DNA of 50,795 bases. It comes from Bacillota bacterium (GTDB taxonomy: Bacteria > Bacillota > Clostridia > Christensenellales > SZUA-584). Each line of letters opens with the position of its first letter. Position 1 is the first letter of the stretch. Both the position numbers and the translations under genes were made by a program. The notes below the pieces were generated by a model. That model was not told the DNA's origin. It saw nothing but the letters and a program-made list of their open reading frames with translations, and searched no databases. Below are positions 50,609 to 50,795 of this stretch, piece after piece. The stretch is taken from contig JAEZKQ010000020.1 of assembly GCA_023436115.1 (NCBI GenBank), positions 1 to 50,795 on the forward strand, written 5' to 3'.

Positions 50609-50795
50609 AGCCTGAATACTAATTGGTGTATGGCTAATGCACAACGAATCAGCGGCACTTCTTCAAAACAGATACTGAACAGTAAAGCTTGCAATGTATT
50701 GAATGATTGCGTCAGTAGATAAAGTCTAAAGGCATTCGCTAAGCCAAGCACTCATTCTTTCAAAGTTATATGTTTCTCTAAGCACGTCCGATATC

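Larger units (their letters stand above)
33966..50795. mobile_element. Mobilizable element with TndX-like recombinase inserted in the ICE helicase gene (right end not seen)
   Basis: From the helicase break onward the gene set changes to a serine recombinase, ParA/ParB, MobV relaxase with its own nic site, RepA-like ATPase and defence cargo. The lost helicase N-terminus is not in the window, so the element should extend past 50795, or the blaI-blaR1 part belongs to another unit. Nothing in the window shows the right attachment site. Confidence 0.65.

Noticed and set aside
1..50795. tRNA and rRNA genes
   Set aside because: No cloverleaf with a GTTCGA-type T-loop or rRNA segment was recognised in either strand by eye; a covariance-model scan would settle it.

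Overview
The window looks like part of a low-to-mid GC Gram-positive genome of the class Clostridia. The reasons are a Tn1549-like conjugation module, a Spo0E-like protein, Clostridia-type PadR and BlaI/BlaR1 regulators, strong GGAGG ribosome sites and a TndX-type large serine recombinase. It reads as chromosome flank followed by two nested mobile elements.

Positions 1-8040 appear to be host flank. They hold a lipoprotein, a two-component system whose sensor gene is frameshifted, a new 56-residue membrane ORF, two envelope proteins (one frameshifted) and a PadR-controlled FtsW/RodA-like protein. A 17-bp direct-repeat box (TGTAA-N6-TGTAA) occurs upstream of the lipoprotein gene and twice inside a perfect 40-bp repeat flanking the block. 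It probably marks the response regulator's regulon.

Positions 8653-33965 are an integrative conjugative element on the minus strand: DUF3846/YodL, DUF3991-toprim and SNF2-helicase genes, an oriT, MobC, a MOBP relaxase, PcfB, an ArdC-like protein, VirD4, a Maff2 pilin-like protein, an MT-A70 methylase, a VirB6-like protein, PrgI, VirB4 and an NlpC/P60 hydrolase. An AbrB-PIN toxin-antitoxin pair, a Spo0E-like protein and an XRE regulator sit among them. Three cargo insertions are visible: an ECF sigma/anti-sigma pair behind a duplicated virB4 3' end, a small ORF behind a duplicated pcfB start, and an IS110/IS1111-family element beside oriT.

Positions 33966 to the right edge look like a second, mobilizable element that cuts the ICE helicase gene, removing its N-terminal half. 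It carries a TndX-like recombinase, ParA/ParB, a MobV relaxase with a pMV158-type nic sequence, a RepA-like ATPase and two defence-type cargo modules. One is an IetAS-like pair (AAA ATPase plus subtilase). The other is an A+T-rich three-gene operon on one metabolic axis: an AvcD-like anti-phage dCTP deaminase, a membrane-anchored dCTP-deaminase-fold protein that seems to lack the catalytic Glu, and a complete dUTPase. This operon is the best candidate for an undescribed system: dCTP destruction, a possible membrane-bound dNTP sensor/effector, and dUTP removal.

The right edge holds blaI-blaR1 with two operators. A recurrent arrangement, a terminator hairpin 23-30 nt ahead of a start codon, occurs before four genes across both elements and suggests attenuation or antitermination control.
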